A stretch of 64,000 nt of DNA from Kitasatospora sp. CB01950 (GCF_001905465.1 NZ_LISX01000019.1:42098-106097), one strand, 5' to 3'; counted from the stretch's first letter, positions 1 through 8,833 are shown. Notes: generated by a model not told the origin, from the letters alone. Made by a program: numbers and translations.

Positions 1-135
1 ATCGTGATCGGGGGTCATGGCGAACTCCTGTGCGGGGGACGAACGGTGGGGCTGTTCCATCCTTCCAGCGGGCGGGGCCTCCGGGGTGGCCGCTACCGGA
101 CAGGACCGGCGGTCGGGAAAATTCTTCCGGCCGGG

Positions 136-165
136 GATGAAACATCGTGGCCGGGCCGGATCGTC
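136..165 (+). promoter_or_regulatory. possible ECF-type promoter upstream of the sigma/LCP pair
   Basis: A GATGAAAC element (136-143) is followed after 18 bases by CGTC (162-165), about 30 bases before the sigma factor start. ECF sigma factors typically read GGAAC-like -35 and CGTC-like -10 elements, so autoregulation is possible. This is a short degenerate match. The rest of 1-196 shows nothing else I can support. Confidence 0.3.
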
Positions 166-196
166 ATAGGGCGGATTCGGCGAGGGGAGAGGAAAC

Positions 197-736
197 GTGG
201 CCACAGCTCGACGGCGGGCGGCCCTGGAGGAGGAGTTCGTCGCGTTCGCGGCGGCCCGGTCCGGGCAGCTCTACCGCTCGGCGTACTTCCTCACCGGCGG
301 GGACGCCCATCTGTCCGAGGACCTGGTGCAGGAGACCCTCGGGCAGATGTACGTCCAGTGGCACCGGCTGCACCGGCCGAGCTGGGCGGGGCGGATCGAC
401 AATCCGGCCGGGTACGCGCAGACCGTGCTGGTGCGGGCGTATCTGACGCATCAGCGGCGGCGCAGCAGCAGTGAGCGGCCGAGCGAGGCGTTGCCGGAGG
501 TGGTGACGCGGGAGCCGGACTCGGACCTGCGGTTGGCGCTGGTCGACGCGTTGAGCCAGCTGCCGCCGCGGGACCGGGCGGTGGTGGTGCTGCGGTACTG
601 GGAGGACCGCAGCGTGGAGGAGACCGCGGCGATGGTGAAGGACAGTTCGGCCGCGGTGCGCACCCGCTGTTCGCGGGCGTTGGCGAAATTGCGGGCGTTG
701 TTGGGCGCGGAGCTGGCGGAGCTGGTGGCGCGGTGA
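197..736 (+). CDS. ECF sigma factor, SigE-like family
   Basis: A 179-residue RNA polymerase sigma factor of the extracytoplasmic-function class. Region 2 lies at about residues 20-80 (LYRSAYFLTGGDAHLSEDLV, then QETLGQMYVQWHRL). Region 4 lies at about 115-170 (LSQLPPRDRAVVVLRYWEDR, followed by a helix-turn-helix). The length and region-2 wording fit the actinobacterial SigE-like ECF group. The ATG follows GAGGGGAGAGGAAACG, a good ribosome-binding site. Its TGA overlaps the GTG of the next gene, so the two are translationally coupled. That LCP-domain partner has one membrane segment and sits where an anti-sigma factor is often found, but no anti-sigma domain is visible in it. The regulon is unknown. 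Confidence 0.85.
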   Translation: MATARRRAALEEEFVAFAAARSGQLYRSAYFLTGGDAHLSEDLVQETLGQMYVQWHRLHRPSWAGRIDNPAGYAQTVLVRAYLTHQRRRSSSERPSEALPEVVTREPDSDLRLALVDALSQLPPRDRAVVVLRYWEDRSVEETAAMVKDSSAAVRTRCSRALAKLRALLGAELAELVAR

Positions 737-1980
737 GCGGGGACCTGGGGCGAGGGAGAGCCGAAGTGACGGGCGGGGAAGAGGAGTTCGAGGTGCGGTT
801 GGGGGAGGCCTTCGGGCAGTCGGGCGGTGGTCCGGGGCCGGAGGTGACGGCGCGGCTGGTGGACGGCGGGCTGGAGGTCGGGCGGCGGCGCAAGCGGGCC
901 CGGCGGCGGGTGGCGCTGCTGGCGAGTGCGCTGACGGCGGTCGCGGTGGTCACGGCGGGGGCGTTGTCGGTGCCGCACGGGATTCCGGGGCAGCGGACGG
1001 ACGCGCTGCTGGTGGCCGATTCGCCGCCCCCGCCCCCGCCGCCGCTGACGAGCGACGTGACGATCCTGCTGGTGGGGCTGGACTCCACCGTGGACGGGCA
1101 GGGCCGGCCGGCGCCCGCGGAGCTGGTGCACGGCGATCTGCACGCCGGGCTGCCGGACCGGGACACCGCCGACACGGTGATGCTGGTGCGTATCCCGGCG
1201 GGGGGCGGGGAGGTGCGGCAGTTGTCGTTGCCGCGCGACCTGCTGGCAACGGACCTGCAGAACCAGAAGGTGCCGCTCAACTCGGTGTTCTCGACGGCGG
1301 TGGCGGCCGAACGGAAGCGGCTGAGCGGCCAGGGCCTGTCCGCGGAGGAGCTGAACCGGCGCGCCCGGGAGGCCGGTCGGGGCGCGCTGTACCGGGCCGT
1401 GGAGCACCTCACGGGGGTGCGGGTCGACCACTACATGGAGCTCTCGATGATCGGCTTCTACCGGGCGGCGCAGGCGCTCGGCGGGGTGCCGGTCTGTCTG
1501 AACCACGCCGTGGAGGACAGCTGGAGCGGCATCGATCTGCCCGCCGGCCGGCAGGAGTTGAACCCGGCGCAGGCGTTGGCGTTCGTCCGGCAGCGGCACG
1601 GCGTCGGCGACGGCTCGGACCTGGGGCGGACGGTGCGGGCGCAGGCGTTCCTGGCCGGGGTGGTGGCGAAGCTGCGCGACGGCGGGGCGCTGGCGGATCC
1701 GGCGAAGCTCAAGGCGCTGTACGACGCGTTGGCGGACGAGCTGGTGACGGATCAGGGGTGGAGTCCGGCCGACTTCGCCCGGCAGGTACCGGCGTTGGCG
1801 AGCGGGCGCGGCACCGCTTCGACGCTGCCGACCACGTACGAGGGGAACAGGCTGCGGGCGGTGCCGGATGCGGCGCGGCAGATCCTGGACGGGACGGGGC
1901 CGTCGTCCTCGCCCGCCGTGAGCAGTGCTCCGCAGTCCTCGGCGCCGGTGCGGCTGGGCGGGGTGCCCTGCGTGGACTGA
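733..1980 (+). CDS. LytR-CpsA-Psr (LCP) family membrane protein
   Basis: A 415-residue protein with a short cytoplasmic N-terminus, one membrane segment at about residues 57-80 (Arg-rich before, Ala/Val-rich after), a proline run, then an extracytoplasmic LCP domain. LCP features visible are ILLVGLDS, DTADTVMLVRI, the SLPRDLL strand, and a late FVRQRHGVGDGSDLGR motif with the conserved arginines that bind the polyprenyl-phosphate substrate. LCP enzymes attach secondary wall polymers to peptidoglycan. The GTG start overlaps the sigma-factor stop (GTGA), so the pair is co-translated. The role next to a sigma factor is inferred to be envelope stress or wall-polymer attachment. Confidence 0.8.
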   Translation: MSGDLGRGRAEVTGGEEEFEVRLGEAFGQSGGGPGPEVTARLVDGGLEVGRRRKRARRRVALLASALTAVAVVTAGALSVPHGIPGQRTDALLVADSPPPPPPPLTSDVTILLVGLDSTVDGQGRPAPAELVHGDLHAGLPDRDTADTVMLVRIPAGGGEVRQLSLPRDLLATDLQNQKVPLNSVFSTAVAAERKRLSGQGLSAEELNRRAREAGRGALYRAVEHLTGVRVDHYMELSMIGFYRAAQALGGVPVCLNHAVEDSWSGIDLPAGRQELNPAQALAFVRQRHGVGDGSDLGRTVRAQAFLAGVVAKLRDGGALADPAKLKALYDALADELVTDQGWSPADFARQVPALASGRGTASTLPTTYEGNRLRAVPDAARQILDGTGPSSSPAVSSAPQSSAPVRLGGVPCVD

Positions 1981-1983
1981 CCG

Positions 1984-2865
1984 TCAGTCGACGGCGGTCC
2001 ACTGCCAGGGCCGGGGGCCGTGCTCGCCGCGCAGGCAGGCGAGGCGGTGGCGGGCCTGGGCGCGGTGCCGGGGGTCGGCGGTGGCCTGCTGCAGGGCGTA
2101 GCAGGTGAGCCGGAGTTCGCGGACGGCACGGAACACGGGGTAGCCGGGCCACTCGGTGACGTCGGCGCCGTACGCGGTGCAGAAGGCCGCGTAGCCGGGG
2201 GCGGCGAGGCTGCCGAAGGAGTCGTGGGCGACGGCGGTGGAGGTCAGGTCCCAGGCGGGTGGGCCGAGGGCGGTGCGTTCGAAGTCGAGCAGGTGGGCGG
2301 CGGTGGCGGTGACCGCGAGGTTGCCGCCCCAGGCGTCGCCGTGCACGACGGTCGTCGGCCGGGCGGCGGGGTTGAGTTCGGCCCAGGCGGTGCGCAGGTC
2401 GGCGAGTCGGCCGTGCAGCCAGTCGCGTTCCGGGGCGTCGAGGGCGGCGGCGGCGTCGATCCGGGTGGCGAGGCGGACGAACGGGTCGAGGGTGCCCAGG
2501 TCGGTGTCGGGCGGGGGCAGTCGGTGGAGCCGGCGGAGGGCGGTGGCCAGTTCGGGGGCGGTGGCGTGCCGGTGCGGGGGGAGTTCGTGCCAGAAGGTGA
2601 CGGGGCGGCCGCGGACCACGATCGGGCCGGCCGGCCGGTCGAGCGGGCGGACGGCCGGGACGCGGTGGCCGCGCAGCCATCGGGCGACCGTCAACTCGCG
2701 GGCGGCGACGGCGGTCTGGCCGGTGCGGGCGATCCGGACGACGACCTTGCCGGGCAGTCGCCACAGGGTGTTCTCGCCGGCCCGGATCAGCTCCGCGCCG
2801 ACGCTCGGGCGACCGGCGGCGGCGCAGGCCTCGGCCAGCAGTCCGGCAGGGTTTCGGCAGTCCAC
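1984..2865 (-). CDS. aminoglycoside-phosphotransferase-fold kinase
   Basis: A member of the APH/choline-kinase-like phosphotransferase family. The catalytic loop VVHGDAWGGNL carries the HGDxxxxN residues, and LLDFE supplies the metal-binding aspartate. The N-lobe contains VVVRIARTG and a run of Leu/Arg helices. I chose the GTG at 2865 because GGAAGAGAGGG lies directly upstream. The reading frame is open to an ATG at 2934, but the 23 added residues look non-coding. It converges with the LCP gene with only 3 bases between stops. The substrate is unknown. Many such genes act on small metabolites rather than drugs, so resistance should not be assumed. Confidence 0.75.
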   Translation of the reverse strand: MDCRNPAGLLAEACAAAGRPSVGAELIRAGENTLWRLPGKVVVRIARTGQTAVAARELTVARWLRGHRVPAVRPLDRPAGPIVVRGRPVTFWHELPPHRHATAPELATALRRLHRLPPPDTDLGTLDPFVRLATRIDAAAALDAPERDWLHGRLADLRTAWAELNPAARPTTVVHGDAWGGNLAVTATAAHLLDFERTALGPPAWDLTSTAVAHDSFGSLAAPGYAAFCTAYGADVTEWPGYPVFRAVRELRLTCYALQQATADPRHRAQARHRLACLRGEHGPRPWQWTAVD

Positions 2866-2997
2866 GTCCAGGCCCTCTCTTCCGGATGGTGCCGGGTGCG
2901 CGACGCCGGAAGGGCGCACCCGGCCAGTGTCCACCCTGCTTACGGGGCAGGGGAATTCGGGGCCGCTCGCGCTCGCCGACCGGCCCTCCCTCGCCGA

Positions 2998-3031
2998 TGG
3001 TCCAGACCACCCTTGCCTTTGGTCCAGACCT
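2998..3031 (+). promoter_or_regulatory. paired 12-bp direct repeats of a chitinase promoter (operator)
   Basis: TGGTCCAGACCA (2998-3009) and TGGTCCAGACCT (3020-3031) are 22 bp apart centre to centre, and the second abuts the -35 box of the chitinase promoter. The 12-bp repeats that control Streptomyces chitinase genes have this sequence and arrangement, and they resemble the core of DasR sites (TGGTCTAGACCA). Repression in the absence of chitin oligomers or N-acetylglucosamine is inferred. Confidence 0.8.
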
Positions 3032-3032
3032 A

Positions 3033-3061
3033 TTGACGAGCTCTGCCAGCGCTTTTACGAT
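3033..3061 (+). promoter_or_regulatory. sigma-70-type promoter of the chitinase gene
   Basis: TTGACG (3033-3038), a 17-bp spacer and TACGAT (3056-3061) form a close match to a housekeeping (HrdB) promoter. It lies immediately after the operator repeats and about 90 bases before the gene start. Confidence 0.8.
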
Positions 3062-3149
3062 CCGGTCGGCACAGCCCCACATGTACCCACCTCACCCAGA
3101 GCCGGGCGTCACGCCCCCACGCGCATGCTCGGCGGGAAGGGAGCACCAG

Positions 3150-4850
3150 ATGTTCCGTCGGAGCTCGCGCACGTCACGCCCGCAAGGGGCGGGCGTGGAA
3201 CGCGCAGTGCAGGTGATGCGGCCCGAACCCGGGCCGACCGTTCTCAAGCGTTCCCTCGCCGGGGTGTGCGCCGCCGCCGTGGTCGGCGCCGGCCTCGCGG
3301 TGGCCGGCTCGGTCACGGCCGCCGCCGACACCACCAACCTGGTGGCCAACTCCGGCTTCGAGAACGGGCTTTCCGGCTGGACGTGTTCCGGCGCCGCGGT
3401 CGTCGGCAGCCCCGTCCACTCCGGCAGCTCCGCGCTCCAGGCCACCCCCGGCGGCCAGGACACCGCCCAGTGCAGCCAGACCATCAGCGTGCAGCCCAAC
3501 TCGCAGTACACCCTGAGCGCGTTCGTCCAGGGCAGCTACGTGTACCTGGGCGCCACCGGCAACGGCCTGACCACCTCGCCGACCACCTGGACCGCCAACA
3601 ACGCCTCGTACGGGCAGCTCAGCGTCGGTTTCACCACCGGCGCGAGCACCACCTCGGTGACGGTCTTCGTGCACGGCTGGTACGGGCAGCCCGCGTACTA
3701 CGCGGACGACATCTCGCTGACCGGCCCCGGCGGCAGCAGCCCGTCGCCGAGCGGAAGCCCGAGCGGGAGCCCGTCGAGCAGCCCGTCGAGCAGCCCGTCG
3801 TCGAGCCCGTCCAGCAGCCCTTCGAGCAGCCCTTCGTCCAGCCCGTCGTCGAGCCCGTCCGGCAGCCCGTCGTCCAGCCCGAGTTCGGGTGACGCCACCT
3901 GCCCGACCAAGCCGAAGCCGGCCGGGAAGGTGCTGCAGGGGTACTGGGAGAACTGGGACGGCGCGTCCAACGGCGTGCATCCCGGGATGGGGTGGACGCC
4001 GATCACGGACAGCCGGATGGCGCAGCACGGCTACAACGTCATCAACGCCGCGTTCCCGGTGATCCTCTCGGACGGCACCGTGCTGTGGCAGGACGGCATG
4101 GACAGCGGCGTGAAGGTCTCCACGCCGGCCGAGATGTGCCAGGCCAAGGCGGCCGGCGCAACCATCCTGATGTCGATCGGCGGCGCGGCCGCGGGCATCG
4201 ACCTGAGCTCCAGCGCCGTCGCGGACCGGTTCGTGGCGACCGTGGTGCCGATCCTGAAGAAGTACAACTTCGACGGCATCGACATCGACATCGAGACCGG
4301 CCTGTCCGGCAGCGGCAGCATCGGCACGCTGTCCCCCTCGCAGTCCAACCTGATCCGCATCATCGACGGCGTGCTCTCCCAGATGCCGGCCGGTTTCGGC
4401 CTGACCATGGCCCCGGAGACCGCGTACGTCACCGGCGGCAGCGTCACCTACGGCTCGATCTGGGGCTCGTACCTGCCGATCATCAAGAAGTACGTGGACA
4501 ACGGCCGGCTGTGGTGGCTGAACATGCAGTACTACAACGGCTCCATGTACGGCTGCTCCGGCGACTCGTACTCGGCCGGTACCGTCCAGGGCTTCACCGC
4601 GCAGACCACCTGCCTGAACAACGGCCTGAACATCCAGGGCACCACCATCAAGGTCCCGTACGACAAGCAGGTCCCCGGCCTGCCGGCCCAGCCGGGCGCG
4701 GGTGGCGGCTACATGGCTCCCGGCCTGGTCAGCCAGTCGTGGAGCGCCTTCAACGGGCAGCTGAAGGGCCTGATGGACTGGTCGATCAACTGGGACGGCT
4801 CGAAGGGCTGGACCTTCGGCGACAACGTCAAGGCGCTCCAGGGCCGCTGA
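3150..4850 (+). CDS. secreted GH18 chitinase with N-terminal carbohydrate-binding module
   Basis: A 566-residue exported glycosidase that cleaves beta-1,4 bonds in chitin. Order: signal peptide with a hydrophobic stretch ending in TAAAD; a beta-sandwich carbohydrate-binding module at about residues 65-190 (NLVANSGFENGLSGWTCSG to YYADDISLTG, CBM4/9/16-like); a Gly/Pro/Ser linker made of SSPSS repeats; and a GH18 barrel. The catalytic DxxDxDxE motif is FDGIDIDIE at about 374-382, with the last Glu as acid/base. The ATG at 3150 has GGGAAGGGAG at good spacing; ATG 3216 would still leave a signal peptide. Regulation is by the direct-repeat promoter directly upstream. Family and function are very sure, the exact start less so. 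Confidence 0.93.
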   Translation: MFRRSSRTSRPQGAGVERAVQVMRPEPGPTVLKRSLAGVCAAAVVGAGLAVAGSVTAAADTTNLVANSGFENGLSGWTCSGAAVVGSPVHSGSSALQATPGGQDTAQCSQTISVQPNSQYTLSAFVQGSYVYLGATGNGLTTSPTTWTANNASYGQLSVGFTTGASTTSVTVFVHGWYGQPAYYADDISLTGPGGSSPSPSGSPSGSPSSSPSSSPSSSPSSSPSSSPSSSPSSSPSGSPSSSPSSGDATCPTKPKPAGKVLQGYWENWDGASNGVHPGMGWTPITDSRMAQHGYNVINAAFPVILSDGTVLWQDGMDSGVKVSTPAEMCQAKAAGATILMSIGGAAAGIDLSSSAVADRFVATVVPILKKYNFDGIDIDIETGLSGSGSIGTLSPSQSNLIRIIDGVLSQMPAGFGLTMAPETAYVTGGSVTYGSIWGSYLPIIKKYVDNGRLWWLNMQYYNGSMYGCSGDSYSAGTVQGFTAQTTCLNNGLNIQGTTIKVPYDKQVPGLPAQPGAGGGYMAPGLVSQSWSAFNGQLKGLMDWSINWDGSKGWTFGDNVKALQGR

Positions 4851-4898
4851 CGTCCGAGCCGTAGCGGCTGTCCACAGGCCTGTGGACACGTGACACCG

Positions 4899-4940
4899 GG
4901 CAGGGCCCCGGGAGCGGAAGATCGCTCCCGGGGCCCTGCC
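4899..4940 (+). terminator. strong stem-loop terminator after the chitinase gene
   Basis: A perfect 18-bp stem (4899-4916 with 4923-4940) encloses a 6-base loop. It starts 48 bases after the chitinase stop. A separate small palindrome, TCCACAGGCCTGTGGA, lies at 4871-4886. Confidence 0.85.
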
Positions 4941-5052
4941 GCCGTTTCCGCCCGATATCGCCGGATACCCCGCCTGGTCGGTTTATGCCATGTCATAAAT
5001 CGACCAGGGCGATGTCGTTCGGGCACCTAGTGGCGGAGCCGAAGATGGGAGT

Positions 5053-5355
5053 ATGCATCTGGTTCACGCACGACTTCGCGCGCCGGTCGGTCGAGGCACT
5101 CCTCCCGACTTGGCGGAATTAATCCGTTCCCATGCCGAGGACCTGGACGCACTGGAGCACGTGAGCGTGCACCGCACCGTGTCCGCCGAGGTCACGGTGG
5201 GTGTGTTCACGCTGGCGCCGTCCCTGCTGGAGGCCGAGCGCCGGACCGGCGCGCTGGTGCGGCGGGCCGTCGAAGGGGAGCCCGAGCTGGCCGGTTTCGC
5301 CGTGCTGTCGGTGGGTGCGGCCCTCGTTCCGGGGCCCTGGTGGGGCTTCGAGTAG
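5053..5355 (+). CDS. small protein of unknown function
   Basis: A 100-residue, probably cytosolic protein with no signal peptide or membrane helix that I can see. The middle reads as helix-strand-helix (DLAELIRSHAEDLDALEHVS, then VTVGVFTLAPSLLEAERRTG), and the C-terminus ends PGPWWGFE. Its composition is typical of the genome and GC3 is high, which supports a real gene. The only purine-rich stretch (GATGGGAG) lies almost against the ATG, so the start is uncertain or the message is near-leaderless. It precedes the cluster regulators but is separated from them by about 165 bases. I do not recognise the family. Confidence 0.55.
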   Translation: MHLVHARLRAPVGRGTPPDLAELIRSHAEDLDALEHVSVHRTVSAEVTVGVFTLAPSLLEAERRTGALVRRAVEGEPELAGFAVLSVGAALVPGPWWGFE

Positions 5356-5521
5356 CGGTGGGCGTGGACGGCTTAGGACAGTGCATGTTCCGTCCAGTCG
5401 ACTCCTGTTCCCTCCGGGGCACGGGTGCAGCAGAGTAGTGGTGTCGGCGGGAGCAGCCGCCGACAAAAACTCCGGAGAAATTACCCGGAGAAACTCACCA
5501 CACTTTCCGAGGAGAATTCCC

Positions 5522-5737
5522 GTGCTGGTCACCCGTGTCTCCAAGCTGGTCGCTTTCTCGGTCGCCGCAATTGCCGCCGTGGCCATTTCTGCGACGTCGG
5601 TGGAATACTCCGGGAATGTCGCCGGCGACGTCACCTGGGGCCAGGTCGGCAGCAACACCGGCCTCGCGCCGCTGACCCCGACGGACGGCCCGACCGCGGT
5701 CGTCGGCCCGAACGGCGACGTCACCTGGGGCGGCTGA
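5522..5737 (+). CDS. short exported peptide with repeated GDVTWG motif
   Basis: A 71-residue product starting at GTG, preceded by CCGAGGAGAATTCCC, an excellent ribosome-binding site. Residues about 5-24 form a signal or transmembrane helix (KLVAFSVAAIAAVAISATS). The remaining roughly 45 residues carry the motif GDVTWG twice, once just after the helix (AGDVTWGQ) and once at the very C-terminus (NGDVTWGG), separated by a Thr/Pro-rich stretch. It lies 59 bases before the SARP regulator and reads in the same direction, so co-transcription is likely. A secreted signalling, regulatory or precursor peptide is possible, but nothing in the sequence proves a function. Confidence 0.6.
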   Translation: MLVTRVSKLVAFSVAAIAAVAISATSVEYSGNVAGDVTWGQVGSNTGLAPLTPTDGPTAVVGPNGDVTWGG

Positions 5738-5796
5738 GCACCACCGAGCACACCGACGAGCACATCCGACCGATCGCACTCACGGGGGTGAAGACG

Positions 5797-7656
5797 ATGG
5801 AATTCCTGGTCCTGGGCGCGCTTGAGACGCGCCAGGGCGGCGTCCTGGTGGACGTCCGAGGCATGCGGCAGCAGAGACTCCTGGCGCTGCTGCTCCTGAA
5901 CGCCGGCCGGGTGGTGCCGATGGACTTCCTGGTGGACGAGCTGTGGGAGGACCCGCCGCCGTCGGCCAGACCGCAGGTGCACAACGCGATCCGCGACCTG
6001 AGACGGGTGCTGGCCGCCGGCGAGCACCGGCTGGTGACGGTGGACGTCGGGTACCGGCTGGTGGCGCCCGAGGACGCGGTGGACTCGCACCGCTTCACCC
6101 GCCAGGTGCGGGAGGCCCGGGCCGCCGAACGCGACGGGCGGTTCCCGGAGGCGATCCGGCTGCTGCAGTCCGCGGTCGACCTGTGGCGCGGCGAGGCCTT
6201 CGCGGGCATCCACTGCCCGGCGGTGACCAGTGCGGCGGTCAAGCTGAACGAGCAGCGGCTGACCGCGATCGAGGACCTGATGGCGTTGCGCCTGAAGGTC
6301 GGTGAGACCTCTTCGCTGGTGGGCGAGTTGACGGCGCTGCTGGCGGAGTACCCGCTGCGCGACTCGCTGCGGCGGAGCCTGATGACGGCGCTGTGCCGCA
6401 GCGGACGGCAGGCGCACGCGCTGGCGGTGTACGACGAGGGCCGCCGCTTCCTGGCGGACGAACTCGGCCTGGAGCCGAGCCCCCAACTGCGGGCCCTGCA
6501 GGCGGAGATCCTCGCCGACGCGCCCGGCGTGCACGACGCGCCCGGGCCGGTCGCCGAACCGGCGGCGCGGCCGTCCGCCGGGACGGACCCGGCGCCCGGA
6601 CAGCGGCCGAACTGCCTGCCGCACGACCTCGCGGACTTCGTCGGCCGCACCGGTGAACTGGCGCTGCTCCAGGAGGCGGTGGCCCGGCGGGCGGCGGGCG
6701 CGCCGCTGATGCTGGCCATCGACGGCATGGGCGGCGTCGGCAAGACCACCCTGGCGGTGCGCCTCGCGCACCGGGTGACCGCCGACTTCCCGGACGGCCA
6801 GTTCTTCGCCGCGCTGGACGGCTTCGACGAGACCCGGCCGCCGGTGCCGCCGGCCCAGGCGCTGGCCGCGCTGCTGCACGCGGACGGGATGCCGCCGGAG
6901 CGGATTCCCGCGTCGCTGGAGGAGCGGTCCGCGCTGTGGCGCTCCCGGCTGGCGGGCCGGCGCTGCCTGCTGGTGCTGGACGACGCGTCCACCAGTGCGC
7001 AGGTGCGCCCGCTGCTGCCGGGCGCCGGCGAGACCCTGGTGCTGGTGACCAGCCGCCGGAAGCTGAGCGCGCTGGACGGATCGGTGGCGCTGCCGTTGGA
7101 CGTGCTGCCGCCGGGTGACGCGGTGGAGCTGCTCGCCCGGGTGGCCGGGGAGCGCCGGGTGGCGCGGGAGCCGGTCCGGGCGGCGGAGGCGGCGGCGCTG
7201 TGCGGCTACCTGCCGCTGGCGGTGCGGATCGCCGCGACCCGGCTGCGCGACCGTCCGGCGTGGTCGGTCGCGGACCTGGTGGAGCGGCTGGCCGACCCGG
7301 CGCGGCGGGCGCGCTGCCTGCGCACCTCGGACCGCGACCTGATGGCGCTGCTGCGCGCGTCCTACCAGTACCTGGACCGGGTGCAGCAGCGGTTCAGCTG
7401 CCTGATGAGCCGTCAGCCGGTCGACGCGTTCGACGTGGACCGGGCGGCGGCGGTGACCGGGTTGAGCGCGGACGAGGTGGAGTGCTGCCTCGACGCGCTG
7501 TTCGAGAACAACCTGATCCGGCAGGAGGGCTCGGCACTGTTCTCGTTCCACAGCCTGGTGCGGGACTGCTCGCGACTGCTGCCCGATCCGCCCGACGCGG
7601 CCGGGTCCGCAACGGTTCTGACGGTCGGTCGGCCGGTGGTCGCCGCAGCGCTCTGA
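5797..7656 (+). CDS. SARP-family pathway activator with NB-ARC ATPase domain (AfsR-like)
   Basis: A 619-residue cytosolic transcription factor. Order: an OmpR-type winged helix at about residues 1-90 (MEFLVLGALE to GYRLVAPED); a bacterial transcriptional activation domain at about 95-245 (ends LADELGLEPSPQLRALQAEI); and an NB-ARC ATPase with the P-loop GMGGVGKTT near 308-318 and VLDDASTSAQVRPLLPG. The tetratricopeptide region of full-length AfsR is missing, so this is a medium SARP. SARPs bind heptamer direct repeats at 11-bp spacing upstream of cluster operons. Such repeats lie at 30584-30622, ahead of the big leftward operon, making this its likely activator. The start is the ATG after the exported-peptide gene. 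Confidence 0.9.
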   Translation: MEFLVLGALETRQGGVLVDVRGMRQQRLLALLLLNAGRVVPMDFLVDELWEDPPPSARPQVHNAIRDLRRVLAAGEHRLVTVDVGYRLVAPEDAVDSHRFTRQVREARAAERDGRFPEAIRLLQSAVDLWRGEAFAGIHCPAVTSAAVKLNEQRLTAIEDLMALRLKVGETSSLVGELTALLAEYPLRDSLRRSLMTALCRSGRQAHALAVYDEGRRFLADELGLEPSPQLRALQAEILADAPGVHDAPGPVAEPAARPSAGTDPAPGQRPNCLPHDLADFVGRTGELALLQEAVARRAAGAPLMLAIDGMGGVGKTTLAVRLAHRVTADFPDGQFFAALDGFDETRPPVPPAQALAALLHADGMPPERIPASLEERSALWRSRLAGRRCLLVLDDASTSAQVRPLLPGAGETLVLVTSRRKLSALDGSVALPLDVLPPGDAVELLARVAGERRVAREPVRAAEAAALCGYLPLAVRIAATRLRDRPAWSVADLVERLADPARRARCLRTSDRDLMALLRASYQYLDRVQQRFSCLMSRQPVDAFDVDRAAAVTGLSADEVECCLDALFENNLIRQEGSALFSFHSLVRDCSRLLPDPPDAAGSATVLTVGRPVVAAAL

Positions 7657-7809
7657 GCGGATTCGGAGAAGGTTTCCCCGGTTGTGTCCGCAACGCCGTT
7701 GTTCGGACATGTTTCCGGAATGTTCGGGTCAGGGTGTGGTTGCCGTGTGTCAGTAAGCTCAGGAAAAGATGTAGTTCTTACTGGCGCTGATCGAAACGGG
7801 GACCGATCC

Positions 7810-8808
7810 ATGCTGGATGTTCTGGGGCTCGATGCGGAGGCCGAGTCCATATACCGCCGGATGCTGGCCGATCCGCGGGCCGGTGTCGGCGCCCTCGCGG
7901 CGGCCCTGGGCCTCACCGAGGAGAGAGTACGCACCGGCCTGGACCGATTGAGCGAACTGGCCCTGATCCAGCCGTCCGGCCGGGAGGGCATCGGGTTCCG
8001 GGCAGTGGGGCCGGAGACCGCGATGGAAGTGCTGTTGGCCCGTCAGCAGGCCGAGCTGGCCGCCCAGCAGTTGCGGGTGGAGGCGTCGCGGGCCGCGGCG
8101 GCCCAACTGATCGCGGAGTGCTCGGCGTTCCGGCCGACCGCCACCGACGCGGCGTCCGAGCAGCTGAACGGGCCGGAGATGATCCGCGAGCGGCTGGCCG
8201 AACTGGCCGGGTCGGTGCGCCACGAGGTGGCGACCTTCGCCCCCGGCGGCGCCCACACCGAGGAGGACCTGCGGGCCAGCCGGCAGCCGAACACGGCGTT
8301 GCTGGAACGCGGCGTCCAGATGCGCACCGTCTACCTGGACAGCGTCCGCAACCACCGGCCGACCCTGGACCACGTGACCTGGCTGAACCTGCGGGGCGGC
8401 CAGGTCCGCACGGTGCCCGAACTCCCCATCCGCATGATCATCTTCGACCGGCAGCAGGCCGTCCTCCCGATCGACACCGAGGACGCCCGGGCCGGCGCGG
8501 TGGTGCTGCGCGGCGCCGGCACGGTGGCCGCGCTGTGCGCGCTGTTCGAGGGCGTGTGGGCGAGCGCGATCCCGGTCGGCGACGCGCCCCGGTGCTGCGA
8601 CACCGACGAAATGGCCCCGCACGAGCTCGCCGTGCTGAAGATGCTCGCCCAGGGCCACACCGACGAGGCCATCGCCAAGCGCATGGGCGTCTCCCCGCGC
8701 ACCGCCCGCCGGTTCGCCGCCAACCTGATGGAACGCCTGGACGCCCGCAGCCGGTTCGAGGCCGGGGTGCACGCCGTCCAGGACGGCTGGCTCCCCGCCA
8801 CGCGCTGA
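7810..8808 (+). CDS. TrmB-like/LuxR-type transcriptional regulator
   Basis: A 332-residue regulator. The N-terminus (about residues 1-60, MLDVLGLDAEAESIYRRML onward) is a winged helix of the TrmB kind. A coiled-coil Ala/Gln-rich stretch follows (about 75-110, LLARQQAELAAQQLRVEASR), then a phospholipase-D-like sensor fold. The C-terminus (about 265-320) is a LuxR helix-turn-helix, GHTDEAIAKRMGVSPRTARR. Streptomyces often carry this architecture next to secondary-metabolite clusters. The ATG at 7810 follows ACGGGGACC. It converges with the MFS exporter with 25 bases between stops. Cluster regulation is inferred from position. Confidence 0.8.
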   Translation: MLDVLGLDAEAESIYRRMLADPRAGVGALAAALGLTEERVRTGLDRLSELALIQPSGREGIGFRAVGPETAMEVLLARQQAELAAQQLRVEASRAAAAQLIAECSAFRPTATDAASEQLNGPEMIRERLAELAGSVRHEVATFAPGGAHTEEDLRASRQPNTALLERGVQMRTVYLDSVRNHRPTLDHVTWLNLRGGQVRTVPELPIRMIIFDRQQAVLPIDTEDARAGAVVLRGAGTVAALCALFEGVWASAIPVGDAPRCCDTDEMAPHELAVLKMLAQGHTDEAIAKRMGVSPRTARRFAANLMERLDARSRFEAGVHAVQDGWLPATR

Positions 8809-8833
8809 CCGCGGGCGTCGTGCCGATGGCCGA

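Noticed and set aside
1984..2865. Calling the APH-fold kinase an antibiotic-resistance gene
   Set aside because: The fold is shared with many metabolite kinases, and no resistance-specific signature or context is visible.
3730..3890. CRISPR-like or satellite repeat
   Set aside because: It is the in-frame Ser/Pro linker of the chitinase, with no spacers.
3174..4889. 571-codon open frame antisense to the chitinase
   Set aside because: Low-complexity Arg/Ala/Gly composition and no start signal; the GH18 gene on the other strand is certain.
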